8,315 nt of DNA from Oscillospiraceae bacterium. GTDB lineage: Bacteria; Bacillota; Clostridia; Oscillospirales; UBA929. Each line of letters opens with the position of its first letter. Position 1 is the stretch's first letter. Under the pieces are notes generated by a model. The model did not search any database. It saw only the letters and a list, made by a program, of their open reading frames with translations, and was not told where the DNA came from. Location of the stretch: NCBI GenBank assembly GCA_009784085.1, contig WRCJ01000070.1, positions 1 through 8,315 on the forward strand. Direction: 5' to 3'. Positions 6,454-8,315 of this stretch are shown here, in pieces. The position numbers and the translations under genes are program-made.

Positions 6454-7808
6454 TTAACACGTTCGACATTTTGGAAACCATCAAGATGATCTCGGAGGAG
6501 CACCTCGACGTGCGCACGGTCACGATGGGCATTTCGTTGCGGGACTGCTGTTCGGAGTCGCTCAGCCGCCTGTGCGGCCGCGTGTACGACAAGATAGCCC
6601 GCAAAGCCGAACACTTGGTGGCGGTGTGCCGCCGCATCGAATCCGAGTATGGGCTGCCCATCGTCAACCGGCGCGTGTCGGTCACGCCGGCGGCGTTGCT
6701 GTGCGACAGCGTGGACGCTTCGGACGTGACGCCGCTCGCCCTCGCCCTCGACCGCGCCGCCGCCCAGGTGGGCGTCAACTTCATCGGCGGGTGGTCGGCT
6801 TTGGTACACAAGGGGGAGACCGTGGGCGACCGGCGGCTGATCGCCTCCATCCCCGGGGCGCTCAGCCAAACCGCGCGGGTGTGTTCCTCGGTCAACGTCG
6901 CTACCACCCGCGCCGGCATCAACATGGACGCGGTAAACCAGATGGGGCATACCGTCCTGGCATGCGCCGCCCTGACGGGGGACAGGGACTCTGTCGCCTG
7001 CGGCAAACTGGTGGTGTTCGCCAACGCGCCCGAGGACAACCCCTTTATGGCCGGCGCGTTTCACGGGGTGGGGGAGTGCGAGTGCGCCATCAACGTCGGC
7101 GTATCTGGCCCGGGGGCGGTGCGCGCCGCGATAGAACGCGCCGGCGATTGCTCGCTGACCGAATTGGCGGAAGTGATAAAAAGGACCGCCTTCAAAATCA
7201 CCCGGATGGGGCAGCTGGTGGCCGCCGAGGCTTCTAAGCGGCTGGGCGCCTCCTTCGGCATCGTCGATCTCTCGCTGGCGCCGACGCCTGCGCGGGGCGA
7301 CTCAGTGGCGCAAATCCTGCGGGGCATGGGGCTGGATCAGGTCGGCGGCTATGGCACGACCGCCGCGCTCGCCATGCTCAACGACGCGGTGAAGAAAGGC
7401 GGCATCATGGCCTCCAGCCATGTGGGCGGCCTGTCGGGCGCCTTTATCCCCGTGTCGGAAGACATGGGGATGGTGGAAGCCGTGGCGCAAGGCACCCTGA
7501 CGCTGGAAAAACTCGAGGCCATGACAGCCGTCTGCTCGGTGGGGCTGGACATGGTGGTCATCCCCGGCGACGTGACGGCCTCGCTGATCGCCGCCATCAT
7601 TGCCGACGAGATCGCCATCGGCGTGATCAACAACAAGACGACAGCCGTCCGCGTGATCCCCGCCCATGGCAAAAGGGCGGGGGATATGGTCAACTTTGGC
7701 GGCCTGCTGGGGCGGTCTCCGGTCATGGAGGTCAACCGATCTGCCGCCGACCGGTTCGTCGGGCGCGGCGGGCGGATCCCCGCCCCGCTGCACGCGCAAA
7801 AGAATTGA
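6450..7808 (+). CDS. UPF0210 (DUF711) family protein, PFL-like fold
   Basis: The 452-residue product matches the UPF0210 family in length and motifs: LDVRTVTMGISLRDC near the N-terminus, FHGVGE at 204-209, DLSLAPTPARGDS ending at 285, SSHVGGLSGAFIP from 322, and GLDMVVIPGD near the end. Family structures are described as resembling the pyruvate formate-lyase/glycyl-radical barrel, but no reaction is established, and I see no basis for naming a substrate. The ATG at 6450 was chosen because AGGTGG (6439-6444) lies 5 nt upstream and the family begins with this segment. A GTG at 6441 overlaps that site and would add three residues. It follows its usual UPF0237 partner, but the two are separated by an 8-bp tandem array instead of a short gap. 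Its own TGA is the first of eight in-frame TGA codons created by a 12-bp array. Confidence 0.92.
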   Translation: MINTFDILETIKMISEEHLDVRTVTMGISLRDCCSESLSRLCGRVYDKIARKAEHLVAVCRRIESEYGLPIVNRRVSVTPAALLCDSVDASDVTPLALALDRAAAQVGVNFIGGWSALVHKGETVGDRRLIASIPGALSQTARVCSSVNVATTRAGINMDAVNQMGHTVLACAALTGDRDSVACGKLVVFANAPEDNPFMAGAFHGVGECECAINVGVSGPGAVRAAIERAGDCSLTELAEVIKRTAFKITRMGQLVAAEASKRLGASFGIVDLSLAPTPARGDSVAQILRGMGLDQVGGYGTTAALAMLNDAVKKGGIMASSHVGGLSGAFIPVSEDMGMVEAVAQGTLTLEKLEAMTAVCSVGLDMVVIPGDVTASLIAAIIADEIAIGVINNKTTAVRVIPAHGKRAGDMVNFGGLLGRSPVMEVNRSAADRFVGRGGRIPAPLHAQKN

Positions 7809-7859
7809 TGGGTAAATTGATGACTAAGATGAACAAACTGATGACTAAATTGATGATTG
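7803..7859 (+). repeat. 12-bp tandem array between UPF0210 and the tRNA promoter
   Basis: The units are AATTGATGGGTA, AATTGATGACTA, a shortened AGATGAACA, AACTGATGACTA and AATTGATGATTG. Lengths are 12, 12, 9, 12 and 12, so the reading phase is kept. In the UPF0210 frame the array gives TGA at 7806 (the real stop) and at 7818, 7821, 7830, 7839, 7842, 7851 and 7854. Its last bases form the start of the TTGACA box of the tRNA promoter. Confidence 0.82.
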
Positions 7860-7885
7860 ACAGAACAACGGCAAGCGGTTATAAT
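7857..7885 (+). promoter_or_regulatory. Consensus promoter for tRNA-Pro
   Basis: TTGACA (7857-7862) and TATAAT (7880-7885) are both exact consensus boxes with an ideal 17-bp spacer. Transcription should begin near 7892, giving a precursor with about 70 nt before the mature tRNA. Such a strong promoter fits a stable-RNA gene. Confidence 0.88.
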
Positions 7886-7938
7886 GATTGTGGCGTCGCT
7901 TTGACCGGGGATGCGGCGTCGTTTTGGAGGCCGACGGG

Positions 7939-7966
7939 GAGTTCATCGAGGGAGAGTTCATCGAGG
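7939..7966 (+). repeat. 13-bp direct repeat reaching into the tRNA 5' end
   Basis: GAGTTCATCGAGG occurs at 7939-7951 and again at 7954-7966, 15 bp apart. The second copy contains the first five bases of the mature tRNA. The first copy therefore supplies a duplicate of part of the 5' acceptor strand in the precursor leader. Confidence 0.85.
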
Positions 7967-8038
7967 TGTGGCTCAGTTTGGTAGAGCACTACGTTCGGGA
8001 CGTAGGGGCCGCTGGTTCAAATCCAGTCACCTCGACCA
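7962..8038 (+). tRNA. tRNA-Pro (anticodon CGG), CCA encoded
   Basis: A complete cloverleaf can be drawn. The acceptor stem pairs CGAGGTG (7962-7968) with CACCTCG (8028-8034), discriminator A8035, then CCA. The D arm has GCTC/GAGC stems with a TTTGG-type loop. The anticodon stem CTACG/CGTAG holds the loop TTCGGGA, so the anticodon is CGG (7996-7998), reading CCG (proline). The variable loop is 5 nt, and the T arm has loop TTCAAAT with one G-T pair at the stem base. G follows the anticodon, as is normal for tRNA-Pro. Transcription should be driven by the consensus promoter at 7857-7885 and end at the hairpin at 8078-8099. Confidence 0.97.
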
Positions 8039-8052
8039 TATTTTGACTACAC

Positions 8053-8071
8053 GGATGATATAATCTCATCC
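8053..8071 (+). other. Small hairpin enclosing a TATAAT, after the tRNA
   Basis: GGATGA (8053-8058) and TCATCC (8066-8071) form a 6-bp inverted repeat around TATAATC. TGATATAAT at 8056-8064 also reads as an extended -10, but no -35 box lies at a proper distance (TTGACT at 8043 leaves only 10 bp). It is more likely a processing stem in the tRNA 3' trailer than a promoter. Confidence 0.25.
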
Positions 8072-8077
8072 GGCAGG

Positions 8078-8100
8078 AAGCCCCTGTTTACGGGGGCTTT
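8078..8100 (+). terminator. Probable terminator of the tRNA transcript
   Basis: AAGCCCCT (8078-8085) pairs with GGGGGCTT (8092-8099), including one T-G pair, around a 6-nt loop. It is 40 nt after the tRNA. The T-run is short (CTTTC), so termination may be partial. The remaining bases, 8101-8315, are more AT-rich than the genes and contain no gene I can support. A minus-strand frame of 32 codons (stop at 8217-8215) is open to the right edge and could be the C-terminal end of a gene cut by the window. Confidence 0.65.
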
Positions 8101-8315
8101 CAGCGTATCTGGAACACGACACAAGCTTTCCATGGCGCGGTTTTGGGTTGGTGCGCTGGGTTCTCGGTGAAATGAGTTGCACCATCTTGATCGTGACTTT
8201 TCCTATTTATTGTACTAACCCAAGTTTCGGAAATAATCATAGTGAACAAGGAATTTTCGAGTTAGCCCATGACGAAACAAGGCAGAACATAGCAAAAGTA
8301 GCTTAAAGGTATCGA

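Noticed and set aside
6024..7064. Long minus-strand open frame (346 codons) opposite the ACT gene and the start of UPF0210
   Set aside because: It runs through the 8-bp array (giving an AYTHIRIYAY-type repeat) and is antisense to two supported genes. It is a shadow.
7892..7961. Small gene in the tRNA leader
   Set aside because: Short frames exist but lack a ribosome-binding site and run into the tRNA. The stretch is better read as precursor leader.
8043..8064. Promoter after the tRNA (TTGACT and TATAAT)
   Set aside because: The spacer is only 10 bp and a terminator-like hairpin follows at once, so a working promoter is unlikely.

Overview
The window looks like a chromosomal segment of a moderately GC-rich Gram-positive bacterium, probably a member of the Clostridia. 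The reasons are purine-rich Shine-Dalgarno sites before every gene, consensus TTGACA/TATAAT-type promoters, an S-layer-homology (SLH) surface protein, an anaerobe-type rubrerythrin, a clostridial-style agmatinase and a tRNA with an encoded CCA. This placement is inferred from gene content; no marker gene fixes the taxon.

Layout. Positions 1-276 hold no certain gene and end in the leader of a polyamine cluster. The cluster runs on the plus strand: speE (277-1137), an overlapping speB (1118-1975), then a carboxy(nor)spermidine dehydrogenase gene (2061-3266). A strong hairpin at 3290-3331 separates it from a convergent rubrerythrin gene on the minus strand (3351-3893). Next comes a divergent promoter region (about 3894-4170), then a secreted SLH/trypsin-like protease (4171-6051). 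After it lie an ACT-domain protein (6090-6359) and a UPF0210/DUF711 protein (6450-7808). A tRNA-Pro(CGG) (7962-8038) has its own consensus promoter and a terminator-like hairpin. The last 215 bases are more AT-rich and have no certain gene.

How the genes work together. SpeB makes putrescine from agmatine. SpeE turns putrescine into spermidine with decarboxylated AdoMet. The dehydrogenase makes carboxyspermidine or carboxynorspermidine from a diamine and aspartate semialdehyde. The cluster thus carries parts of two different spermidine routes. The partner decarboxylases (SpeA, SpeD, NspC) are not in the window. Rubrerythrin is an oxidative-stress protein, and the SLH protease acts outside the membrane. 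UPF0237 (ACT) and UPF0210 form a known conserved pair of unknown function.

The most unusual property is in the spacers. Four gaps hold short tandem arrays with different units: 7 bp after speB, 11 bp before rubrerythrin, 8 bp between the ACT and UPF0210 genes, and 12 bp between UPF0210 and the tRNA. Each lies close to a stop codon, ribosome-binding site or promoter. The 8-bp array forms a 30-codon open frame that starts one base after the ACT stop and ends in an ATGA overlap with the UPF0210 start.
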